Source: Zeugodacus cucurbitae (taxonomy: Eukaryota; Arthropoda; Insecta; Diptera; Tephritidae). Taken from it: DNA of 64,000 bases. Below, piece by piece: positions 34,979 to 45,254 of this stretch. Each line of letters starts with the position of its first letter. Position 1 is the stretch's first letter. The notes under the pieces were generated by a model. It saw nothing but the letters and a program-made list of their open reading frames with translations. It did no database searches and was not told the DNA's origin. The stretch spans positions 50,552,001-50,616,000 of the forward strand of contig NC_071671.1 in assembly GCF_028554725.1 (NCBI RefSeq), given 5' to 3'. A program made the position numbers and the translations under genes.

Positions 34979-35861
34979 AAGCGCTAAGTTCGGTTGTGAC
35001 CGAACATGTTATACTCTCGCAATTTATTGAAGAAATTTATTAAGATAACACACACATTTACCCATAAATTCGGCATAAAGTTTAATAGAACACCGAAAAT
35101 CGTCATATATGGATATGAGGGCTGAGGTAATATCTGAACTGATTTGATTCATTTTCACCAGCAAGGTGCACTATATCCAAGACTATAGGTTGACTTAATT
35201 TTACTAAGTTATCTCACATATTTACCAATACATATATGCGGAATAAAGCCCATCGTATTTTTGAAAAACCTATATTAAGTATATGGGAGCTAGGATATGT
35301 TATGACCCGATTTTAATAATTTTTGGAACAAAGACACACTATTAGAAGAAAACAATTTACTCTGAATTACATTAAATTATCTGAGAGATTTAGACATATT
35401 TTCGGTTAAAATTTACCCTTAGGCGCTGAGTTCAACATGTTCGATATCTGGGGCCTTGAAAAGTTATAGTCCGTTTTAGACAATTTTTTCACAAGTGAAG
35501 CCAGAGATTATATGAACTATTTGTGTAAAATTTTATTTCGCTATCTTCATTGGTTCCTATTGTATATATGTATTATGAAGTGAACGAATCAGATGGACAA
35601 ATATTGAGCTATGTGGGAAGTAGGCGTGCTTTTGAACCGATTTTGCCCACATCTGTGTTATCAGGGTGTCAAGAAACTATTATATACCGAATTTCATTGA
35701 AATCTGTCGAGTAGTTCCTGAGATATGGTTTTTGACCCATAAGTGGGCAATGTCACGCCCATTTTTTCATTTTGTAAAAAAATCTGAGTGTAGCTTCCGT
35801 CTGCTATTTCTTCTGTAAAGTCATAATCGTCCTGTTTGACCGCTTAATGATAACCGAATAT
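34979..35861 (+). repeat. AGTAAGG dispersed repeat, 3'-truncated copy (copy D1)
   Basis: It opens GCGCTAAGTTCGG with palindrome TTCGGTTGTGACCGAA and TTATACTCTCGCAA. It then follows copy A through GACCCATAAGTGGGCAATG until about 35820 and stops where an oppositely oriented copy begins. Confidence 0.75.
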
Positions 35862-36356
35862 TTATACTCTCGCAACAAAGTTGCAAAGAGAGTATTATAG
35901 TTTTGTTCACATAGCGGTTGTTACGGAGTGGAGTTCAAATCCGGATGTCTGTCTGTCTGTCTGTGCAAGCTGTAACTTGAGTAAAAATTAAGATATATTG
36001 TTGAAACTTGGTACACGTATTTCTTGGCACCATAGGAAGGTTGCTTTCGAAGATGGGCGGAATCGGATCACTGCCACGCCCACAAAATGGCGATAACCGA
36101 AAACACATAAAGTGCCATAACTTAGCCATTAATAAAGCTATGGAATTAAAATGTACAAAGGATCACACTATGAAGAGCATATTTGGATGTAATTTTTTAG
36201 GAGAAGTGGGCATGGCCTAGCCCCCTATTAAGTCTTTTGTATATATCTCGTAAACGACTTATGCTATATCAACCATACTTTCTAGAGTAGTTTCTTTTAG
36301 GTACTACCTTATACAGAGAATAAAATGCTAACTTAGCCCTTTCTTACTTGTTTTGG
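35862..36356 (-). repeat. AGTAAGG dispersed repeat, internally deleted copy (copy D2)
   Basis: Its 3' end is on the left (TACTCTCGCAACAAAGTTGC then AAAGAGAGTATTATAG). The interior follows in reverse order: CTGTCTGTCTGTCTGTGCAA, CCACGCCCACAAAATGGCGA, CATGGCCTAGCCCCCTATTA. It ends CTTAGCCCTTTCTTACTTG on the right. With D1 it forms a tail-to-tail pair. Confidence 0.75.
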
Positions 36357-37626
36357 TTTCCTAATAGTGTGGTTTAATTAGTCAAACTAGGAAAGTGGTT
36401 TTCGAAAGTTTCCAATAAATTGACATTTGACGGATTGAAGAATAACCTTGAAATAATTTTTCACCCAATAGAAAAAAAAATTTAATACATCTATTATACC
36501 CACCACCCATTTTACGGTAATTGTAAAATTGCATAAATTATAATAATTGGGATATCTATAACACCGTGTTGTTCAAAATTGGTACCTCCTAGCCTTATAC
36601 ATAGAATGCAATGCACACCCCATAATTAATCAAAAATCCTCAAATTGTATTTCACTCTCAAAACCGAAGAGACTCAAGCTGTTTCATTTTAATTGAACAT
36701 AGCTGAAAGGGTTTGAACTAATATCAAAGGCCGTAGATTAATTTTCCGAGTACAAAGTACCCTATATAAAATAAAAATGAATACATTGAAAGTATTTTTG
36801 TTTTCGATGAAAACTCACATTCATTTATATTAATTTGACCGCTGAATATTTTTATTAACCAAAACTTAAATGGTAGCCACTCAATTCAAAGGGAATAAAT
36901 TAATTAAATAATTAAAGCGAATTTTTCCTTCCGAATAGGGAGTTGAGCTCATCTAAAACACCGTTTATAAACATACGACACGACGAGTGGTTGTGGTTCC
37001 CACACTCTCCGTGTAAACACAAGTAAATCATACCCTTAGAACACTTTAGGGTAATTTCCTAATTCAACCTCTAAAGGCGCTGCGGGAAACGATGTGTTTA
37101 TTTTATCTGTACGTGCTTTACTTATTTAGGACTAATAGGTGGATGGAGGTTGGTTGGAGTCAGGGCAATTTGATGCTGTGAAGTGAAATGGAGGAAATGT
37201 ACTAAAGCGTCCACTTACCAACTCCTATGCAAATAACGGTCGTGTATAATCATGTTTATGTGATACCACGTGAAAGTTATTTAAGTATACATATGTATAT
37301 ATATTTACTGGCGAATTTTGTCAGCCTACGTCATCCAGTTCGTGTTTGAAAACAATTCAAATTGGAACATTTCTTTATCCGAAAATAATGTAGAGTATAA
37401 TTTATGTAAAAGGAAAAATCAAATAAAATCCAAAAGTAAACTATGGAAATGTTTGATTGTTATTGGATTGTAAAGAAGACATAACTCAAAATTTTGCATA
37501 GTCGATTTTTTTCAGTCGAAAGTGCACTATAAAATAATTTATTTATCTTGAAGAAAGGTGATGTTTTCATTTTTCGGCAATAAAAAATAAACTGTAGTGT
37601 TTGGAGATGTGACGTTTTGCCGTAGG
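36357..37626. other. AT-rich non-coding interval
   Basis: No coding homology or known repeat is seen; the short open frames are not supported. Confidence 0.45.
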
Positions 37627-37628
37627 TA

Positions 37629-38569
37629 AAGGGTGATTTTTTAAGAGCTTGATAACTTTTTTTAAAAAAAAACGCATAAAATTTGCAAAATCTCATCGGT
37701 TCTTTATTTGAAACGTTAGATTGGTTCATGACATTTACTTTTTGAAGATAATTTCATTTAAATGTTGACCGCGGCTGCGTCTTAGGTGGTCCATTCGGAA
37801 AGTCCAATTTTGGGCAACTTTTTCGAGCATTTCGGCCGGAATAGCCCGAATTTCTTCGGAAATGTTGTCTTCCAAAGCTGGAATAGTTGCTGGCTTATTT
37901 CTGTAGACTTTAGACTTGACGTAGCCCCACAAAAAATAGTCTAAAGGCGTTAAATCGCATGATCTTGGTGGCCAACTTACGGGTCCATTTCTTGAGATGA
38001 ATTGTTCTCCGAAGTTTTCCCTCAAAATGGCCATAGAATCGCGAGCTGTGTGGCATGTAGCGCCATCTTGTTGAAACCACATGTCAACCAAGTTCAGTTC
38101 TTCCATTTTTGGCAACAAAAAGTTTGTTAGCATCGAACGATAGCGATCGCCATTCACCGTAACGTTGCGTCCAACAGCATCTTTGAAAAAATACGGTCCA
38201 ATGATTCCACCAGCGTACAAACCACACCAAACAGTGCATTTCGGGATGCATGGGCAGTTCTTGAACGGCTTCTGGTTGCTCTTCACCCCAAATGCGGCAA
38301 TTTTGCTTATTTACGTAGCCATTCAACCAGAAATGAGCCTCATCGCTGAACAAAATTTGTCGATAAAAAAGCGGATTTCACATTTCGAACCGAACACTGA
38401 TTTTGGTAATAAAATTCAATGATTTGCAAGCGTTGCTCGTTAGTAAGTCTATTCATGATGAAATGTCAAAGCATACTGAGCATCTTTCTCTTTGACACCA
38501 TGTCTGAAATCCCACGTGATCTGTCAAATACTAATGCATGAAAATCCTAACCTCAAAAAAATCACCCGT
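37629..38569 (-). mobile_element. Tc1/mariner-type element, internally deleted, both ends present
   Basis: The ends AAGGGTGATTTTTTAAGAGC and ACGGGTGATTTTTTTGAGGT (reverse complement of the right end) are inverted repeats. TA flanks both sides (37627-37628 and 38570-38571). The 941-bp element contains a broken transposase gene on the minus strand. It belongs to a different mariner family from the six short copies, since neither the ends nor the coding sequence match them. Confidence 0.88.
37735..38456 (-). pseudogene. mariner transposase pseudogene with internal deletion and frameshift
   Basis: The gene starts at the ATG at 38456 with NRLTNEQRLQIIEFYYQNQC, the N-terminal helix-turn-helix. After about 26 residues it jumps to RQILFSDEAHFWLNGYVNKQ, so roughly the next 130 residues of a normal transposase are missing. 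A frameshift lies after MHPEMHC; the remaining frame gives VWCGLYAGGIIGPYFF, WFQQDGATCHTAR and PPRSCDLTPLDYFLWGYVKS and ends RSRGQHLNEIIFKK. The three catalytic-site aspartates (FSDEAH, QQDGAT, SCDLTP) are still visible, with 36 residues between the second and third. It cannot make an active enzyme because the DNA-binding half is lost. Confidence 0.9.
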
Positions 38570-38571
38570 TA

Positions 38572-40919
38572 TTATTAAAATTTTTCCAATATTATTTGAA
38601 CAGCTAAAGCGTAGAATTTCTCGGGATAAAAATCTACAAAACTATTTACATGTATAAAGATCGTAAAATGAAGTAAATCGAGTTAACTGACACTTTAAAT
38701 ATATTAAAGGAACGTGTTTGAAATAACGTTATAATTACTTAAGGAACTTTCATGTATCCTTGCAATGTGGATGTCATGAGAGCTCATTGACCGTTTCAGC
38801 TGTCACAATTCAACAAAAATTATGTCAAAATTACTTTCGCATCTACCGTGTTCTCCAGGTCTGTCATTTAGCGACTTTTATTGTTCTTAAAGAAACTCTG
38901 CTGAAAAAAAAAAATTGAGAGCATGGTGGCTATTTAAAACAAAAAAATTAGCTGATATTGAATAAAATCATATTATATATGTAGATATATATAAACATAT
39001 TTATCAGTAGTTTTTTCATGGATTTAATTTTCATGGATGAATTTTCAAAGGGAAGGAGTTCTGGAAATTTGTTTTTGTTCGCAGAGAAAAAGGAATGTAG
39101 TATCCAGGGTTAACTTGTGGCTATCAACAACTTAGTGTAAATGAAGAAATATTATATGGAAAAAAATTCGGCTGGAGCAGATAATTATTTACTTTTGGAT
39201 GTTCGATTGAAGATTAACTACTAGGGCTGATCCACGTGAAAAGTCTCACGAAGTATTTCACTTGAACAACTCAGAATATTAGCTTTTGTTTAGAAAGAAA
39301 AAAACTTTGTTCTCGAACCTTAAGAAACTGAAAATTCCGATTCGATCGATCCATATCTTTAAGAGCACTCATATCAAAATGATGGTCTCTGTTTGTTCAA
39401 GTTTTCTTAATTATTATGTAAAATGGTATTAAAATTTAATAAACTCGGTATTGACCCTGGGACCCATAGATCGTAAGTGATAAATATGTCATTTGATTGA
39501 GCCACGATGAACACAATCCCTGATTTGCTAAACAAGGAGACAAACGTGGTCTGAACAGAGTAAGGGGCGTATATTTACTCCAGTAAATCTACACTATGCG
39601 ACTGCAAGGTGTTGTACAGGAAATTAACAACAACTCTCGGTCACAGATTCTCTGAAGATATCTCGCAAGTTGCTCATATAAAACCTTTTTCATTGATTAG
39701 CTTTATCAAGGTCATAGAGTGGCCTTCTGGTAGTTTCACAATGAATATCCTAAAGTGTAACAACCACTGTACCTATCTATATACATACTTATTCTTCAAG
39801 TTGATTTTGTGCCGTACTTTTAAATTTGTAAGAGAGATATACAATCTACAAAATTATACGAGAATGCTTTACATTTCATTCCACCTGAACTTGGCCAAAA
39901 TTAATTATACAATTTGGAGTTCAGAGAAGCAAAATATAAATATACACAAATATTTAAAAAGTATCCCTTGTATATAGGTACACATGTATATAAAAATATA
40001 TTTAAATAAAACAATCTAATTTTTTTCATGTGTCTGTATGTGTGGTTTTTATGCAAAAATTTCATTAATGAGATGCAAATTGTTATTTTTATGTTGTCAG
40101 TTGTCTGTTGTCAGAAGAAAATGAATCCATGCAGAAGTAATTGCAACTGAGGCGCAGAAACGGGGGGGAGAGTGACAACACTGTGACTCCCCATATAAAC
40201 ATGATGTTCCGGGGTAGTTATCATGCGTGTGCATTGTTTCGCAGCTCATTTATGCAATTATTAAGTCATCAAATCAAATTCGTTCAAGTAATTACTTTAC
40301 AACGATTAAAATCACACGATTTCATTTTAAACGATGCTCACTATTGCAGCAGTTGTGGGGTAGCGAGTTTTTTCATATACCTACATACATATGTATACAA
40401 CAATATGATAATAAATTAGGGGTTGATTGAGCTTTTCTTAAATATGGAAGCAAATTTTTCTACTAAAACGAATTTAAGTACTTACCCCTTGTCAATTATA
40501 TCGGCGCTGGATCATAAAATTTGGTATTTGTTGAAATGTCCATATTCATTTTATTCACCGCATTTAAGTCACTCTAGTTAGTGCCGTTTCATTTTCAAAG
40601 CTCCAGAAACCAAAATCAAACTTCTCAAACAAAACTTAATTCACTTTTGAGACCATTCTGAAAATTACTTAATTCCAGCTGTAGAAGAATCCGCTCTCCT
40701 GTCCGAAGATGACGAAAAACTCTCATGTGTGGAAATTGACCATCGTTGAGCAGACTTTTGAATATAGAAAGGGATTGAAGATAAGTTCAATTGCAGAAAA
40801 GTCATATCCACGTCGTAAAAATATCTTTACCTTCTCAAGTTTGATGCTTTCTATTAAAGGGGTTTTCCACATAATCATCATTAATCACTTGCATTTCCAA
40901 GTACAACTCATTTGTGGAT
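38572..40919. other. 2.3-kb AT-rich non-coding interval
   Basis: No coding homology was found. An open frame of 122 codons at 39609-39977 has no recognisable domain and an AT-driven composition, so I do not call it a gene. Confidence 0.4.
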
Positions 40920-41242
40920 TTTTTCGATTTTTGGAATAGACTCTTGCTGTTTCAACGATTTCTCTCGTATATAATGTCACGCGGGGCCATATCTGGCGAA
41001 TATGGAGGCTGTTTTGTTCGATGCAGTTTTGTTTTTGGCCAAGAATTCACGAACAAGCAACGAAGTGTGAGCTTTTAAGAAATGAAAATGGCCAGGCGGC
41101 TCTTAAAACACGTGTAACCTTAGCGGCTGCTAGAGTGAATGATACAATGAATACAGTTGAGAATTTTATCATTCTTCAATATTTCGTGAAATTTTAAATT
41201 TTCCCGTTAAAAATTCCCGTATTTTTTTGAACACACCACGTA
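40920..41242 (-). mobile_element. short mariner-type element, one end missing (mariner copy 3)
   Basis: The right end, AAATTCCCGTATTTTTTTGA then ACACACCACG, matches the family. The interior has GGGGCCATATCTGGCGAATA and TTTTTGGCCAAGAATTCACG, the latter matching mariner copies 2 and 4. The left inverted repeat and part of the interior are gone. Confidence 0.7.
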
Positions 41243-42327
41243 TTTACAACAGTGATGACAGCGTAGCGTTATCATAAGAAATCCATTATTTATTCCGGTA
41301 TCAAAGATTATGTCGAAGCTTTAGAAATAGAATTTCGATCAAATTCTGTGTGATGATAAATGTCGTACCGACGTTCCATTTGGAATTACATTAATTTTAA
41401 TAGAATGTCTGATATCTGATAAACCTCATATAATTGAGTTATCCTCATATGCTACATCCAAATATCGTACTCTACAAAATATTTTTGCTTAAGCTTTGGT
41501 TGGAACATCCCCTTGTAATTGTTGTAGTTATAGCGGCATTAGACCTTCCCTGAATAGTTTTTAGAAATTTCACCAAGATTATAGCACTGGAACTTATAAA
41601 AAATCGAGTCCACTCCGGCGATGTAGTAGAAGTGGGAAGTATTATTGGACCTTTTACAACTCCGGTGCTGAATACTAACGGAGAATTCAACCAATTGAAG
41701 TCTACATAGGAGTAATTCTTAAACTGCTTTAAAAAATCAATATTCCGGCTTCACCAAAACGCCTCTCTTCTTTTACATTAGACCTTAGATTTCAGTGAAA
41801 ATTTGGATAGTAGACTATGAAATTTCGTAGTGATGATTTTGAGATATTGGGATCCACATAGCTGACACAAACCGAAGATGTTTATTCGCGTTCGATTTTC
41901 TATCAAGTGTTCTTTGATTGTTGTGACAACTGCTTTTGCCTATTTGATTAAACGGATTTTCAATTATCAATAACCGTTATAATAAAAAAGATAATACATG
42001 GAAACATTTCTTTAAATAAAAGACACTGCTGCTAATGTTGTGTGCTGGTTTGGAAAATATTATTTTAAGCAAATTTTTCTTCTCTTAATTAAAAAAAAAA
42101 TAAAATAAAACAAAAAAAAAATAGTTATTTATACAAATTATAGGCTAATAAAAATGTCTAATACAAGTATACATGTTGCATATTTCATACCCACTTACAT
42201 ATACATACATACATAAATGAACTAAAAATTTGTTAGGTCTTCTCGTTTCGTAACTGTTGTTTGGTTAACATTTTTTTTCCCAGTCATTATGACAAGCATA
42301 TGCTACATATAAGTAAGTAATTCGCGC
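41243..42327. other. region 3' of membralin; 3' UTR end not defined
   Basis: On the minus strand this follows the membralin stop codon. The nearest canonical AATAAA on that strand is at 41886-41881, about 440 bases after the stop, a possible poly(A) signal. An A-rich block lies at 42090-42122. The 41.47-41.70 kb part has a GTTGTAGTTATAGCGGC string typical of dispersed repeats. Confidence 0.35.
41881..41886 (-). promoter_or_regulatory. candidate membralin poly(A) signal AATAAA
   Basis: This is the first canonical AATAAA on the minus strand after the stop at 42328. A weaker ATAAAT lies nearer (about 42132-42127). Such hexamers are frequent in AT-rich DNA, so this is only a candidate. Confidence 0.25.
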
Positions 42328-43118
42328 TTAATTTAAGGACTCCACCTCCTCACTCGGAGCAGAGACAGCACACCACGCCGAAGCCGCGTCCTGAGGATTG
42401 TGGACGCAGTCAGCAGCCGTTGACCGCTCTACCGCGGGCAACTGTGTCGGGGCGGTCGCGTTCTCGGTTGCAGCAAGTGGAGCGTTGGATTTCGCAAACA
42501 CGAGTCCGGATGCGGTGTCGGCATTTCCGATATCAGCGATGCCGCCGCTTTCGTCTGGTACACTTGACGCTGTTTCAGCTGTTGTTGTGGTTGTAGTTGT
42601 TGGTATAACATTTACTAGAGCCGGGCTCAGGTGAGCTGCTGTCAGCTGTGCGGCAAGCGTGTTTGGTGATGTTGTTGTTGTTGTCGTGACTGTGGACGCT
42701 GTCGCTTCAGACATTACTTTTGTTGTTGTTGGTAGCAGCACAGGTTGTGGCACAGACGTGTCTAATATGGCCACCACTTCTGGTTCTGGTTCTGGCTCGC
42801 GCTCAAGTGTTGTTGTCTTCTCTGCAGTCAATTCGGCTGAAGTTGTTGTTGCACTCGCTGAGTATGAGTGCTCTTCTAAATGTTCTGCTTTTTGGCTGTT
42901 TAAACCGCTCGCATTGTCACAAGTACCATTTGCCAGTGTATCAACTGTATTAACAGTTTCTTCTTTAAGTAGCGCTTCATTGTTAATATCCAAATTTGGT
43001 TGAATTTGGTTAATGGGGTTTTGGGACAGGTTCTGCTCGTTCACTTCGTCTTTCTCAGCGGTTGTCACTGCGGTGTTCGTTTCATTTTGCTGCGCTGCCT
43101 GCTCTTTGGAATCAGCAC
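42328..43118 (-). CDS. TMEM259: membralin, terminal coding exon
   Basis: This exon encodes the C-terminal tail. The acceptor CTCAG precedes it (43123-43119); its first two bases complete a glycine codon begun in the previous exon, giving TPTG-ADSKEQAAQQNETNTA across the junction. The 263 codons end EEVESLN and a TAA (42330-42328). The tail is low-complexity and acidic, rich in Thr, Ser, Ala and Glu (for example ATASTVTTTTTTSPNTLAAQ), with no membrane segment or known domain, so it is probably disordered and cytosolic. Membralin C-termini are poorly conserved in general; the exon is assigned by in-phase splicing rather than by residue identity. Confidence 0.85.
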
Positions 43119-44437
43119 CTGAGAAATTGAAGGGTTTGAAAAGAAAATTTGTTAAAAAAATATTGAAAAAAAAAACACAGCCACACAAATAAAATTTGGT
43201 AAATTGGTTCTAACCTGGGGGTCGTACTATGTGTCTTATGTTTTTGAAGTCGCTGAATCCAAATCCGAATAATCAGCGAAAACCACGAGTAACGAGTTTC
43301 AAGCGAATCGAAAAATCGTTCGAAAAAAATCAACACCAAATCGTAATCCGTGACTCCGAAAACCCCCTAACAAGATTAAAGCGAATCCGATGATTTTTTA
43401 CAAAAACTGTTCGTCATTTGATTTTTTGGGAATATGTCAAAACCCTTATCTGATGAGATTAAATGAACCTCAGATTCGGATTCAGGGAACCCAAAAACAG
43501 TAGGTACACATAGTAAGAACTTCAGGTCAGAACCAGAATTGTTTTTGTGTGTCTATGTAATATATGACCGACCAATTTAGATTGCTCTCAAATTAATACT
43601 TATCAGAAAATATTAAATATATTGGAGAAAAACACTAAATTTTGCAGGTTTCACACTTCTTTTGCAATGGGGCTTAATATCCTTTACTAAATACCCAACA
43701 ACCATCTATAAAAATTTGATGAAGGTTAGGTCCTTTCTATGGATGGTACAAGTCTTATGAAACATTAACACTCTTGTGCTTAGGAGGCCGCAAACAATTT
43801 TATCTAATCTCGACCCTAACATATGTACGAGATACTAACTACCGATTTTCATGATCCCTCAAATCCTTTTTATGTGGTCCGACATTAGATAACCAAAACA
43901 AAGCTCTCTTTTAAGAAGTAATAAGAAAAGCTTGACCTCAACAGTTCCCCGTAATCTAAAGGTATTTGCATTCCATTCCATAATCATCCGATTGTTATGA
44001 AATTAATATTCGTACCTTCTAAGGTACTTAAGTATATTTTTAGACAAGTGGTAATGTCAAGCTTCAAAAAGTGCGAGCTTGGAAACTTTTGGAAGCTCTT
44101 ATTGCAAATGGATCAAAGGACATGCTTAAAATGTTTAAAGGCATCGTCTACTAAAATATGTACATGAGCTTGGAAAAACGAACCTACAAATCTGGTACAT
44201 TTTTAAACTTCATACCCCGGACCTAAGCAAGCATCAAAATGCCACAAATTCCACTTTATTTAATATTAAACCAACAAGAGATATGTTCTTAGCAACATCA
44301 TTCCAACAACAACATACCCTAACCTACAATAACAGGCGGTATGCACGAGTATTTGAGCATTCATTGTTGCCCGGAGATGCACGGACAGAAGAAATAAAGC
44401 CAAAGGAATGTACAAATTAACTTGTAAACATATTTAC
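43119..44437 (-). other. membralin intron between the last two coding exons
   Basis: The donor GTAAATATG (from 44437) and acceptor TTTCTCAG (ending 43119) bound a 1,319-bp phase-1 intron. No repeat or nested gene is recognised inside. Confidence 0.8.
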
Positions 44438-45031
44438 CTGTTGGTGTTGTTGACGTTGGTTGTGATTCCGCGCCAGCATTCACCGTAGTAATTCCTGCTG
44501 TCAACTCGTTCGCCGACGATGTGGCAGCAGCTAATACAGTTGGCCCGCCATTGTCCACCAGCGTGGCGGTTCTCACCTCACCACCCAACTCACGCGGTGC
44601 TGTATTGAAGGAGATTGTGATGCCTATGGTGTTGCTGTTGTTGTTGCTGTTGCTACCACTTGCGCCATTCGTTGGCGCATCTGTATTTTCCACCTGTCTT
44701 ATAGTAATTGTGCCCTCGGCACCACCACCAGCACTACCATCGCCACCAACATTCACCGTTGTTGATGCAGCTGCAGCTCCTCCTGCTACCGCCTCACCGC
44801 CAGCTGCGTCGCTTGCGCGGGCGATCGCATCCAGATTCGCTGGATTTATCTGAATGGAACGCAAATTAATGCGCTGCAAATTGGCGATTTGCACGCGAAC
44901 ACGTGGCGGACCCGTCCAGCCACGCTGTAAAAGCGTGCGACGTAGCGTCTCCACTGCGCCGCCCCGTCGCTGCAGCAAGCCACCGACATAGGGGATGAGC
45001 GCCTGATTACGCAGAGCTTCGAGGAATTGTC

Positions 45032-45063
<32 letters not shown>

Positions 45064-45254
45064 GCGGCAGCTGGACGCCGAAATAGACGTCCCATCAGTA
45101 TGGTAGCCGGTCGTCCCTGACCAGGCAATTGTTGTTGTTGCTGCTGTTGTGCGCCATTCCCCGCCACATTCTGATTGTTTGTTATGATAAGTATTTGCGC
45201 TTGTTGAATAATGACAGGCAACTCGTAACGATGGAAAAAGTAAAACATTGAGTG
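44438..45254 (-). CDS. TMEM259: membralin, penultimate coding exon
   Basis: It starts right after acceptor GTTTAG with CAC, giving HSMFYFFHRYELPVIIQQAQ. This continues the upstream exon's SSWLFIQ and closely follows the conserved membralin stretch SWLFIQHSMIYFFHHYELP (from my knowledge of the human protein). This is the end of the membrane region; after it comes a fly-type tail with two glutamine runs (Q7 and Q10), VGGLLQRRGGAVETLRRTLL and LRSIQINPANLDAIARASDA, then Gly/Ala/Asn-rich repeats. The 817-bp exon ends in phase 1 (...TSTTPT-G). Membralin is an ER multi-pass protein linked to ER-associated degradation and, in mammals, works with the RNF185 ubiquitin ligase; that role here is by homology only. 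Confidence 0.92.
45033..45062 (-). repeat. polyglutamine CAG/CAA tract (Q10) in membralin
   Basis: Ten CAG/CAA codons encode a glutamine run followed by RQFLEAL. A second run of seven Q lies near 45124-45144. The mix of CAG and CAA limits slippage, but length variation between strains would be expected. Confidence 0.9.

Noticed and set aside
39609..39977. 122-codon open frame
   Set aside because: It has no recognisable domain and an AT-driven Ile/Tyr/Phe/Lys-rich composition with no family signature.
42398..43003. Plus-strand frames of 77-114 codons with valine runs
   Set aside because: They are antisense to the membralin terminal exon; the valine runs are its Thr/Gln codons read backwards.
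44521..44853. Plus-strand frame of 110 codons with a signal-peptide-like leucine run
   Set aside because: It is antisense to the membralin penultimate exon.
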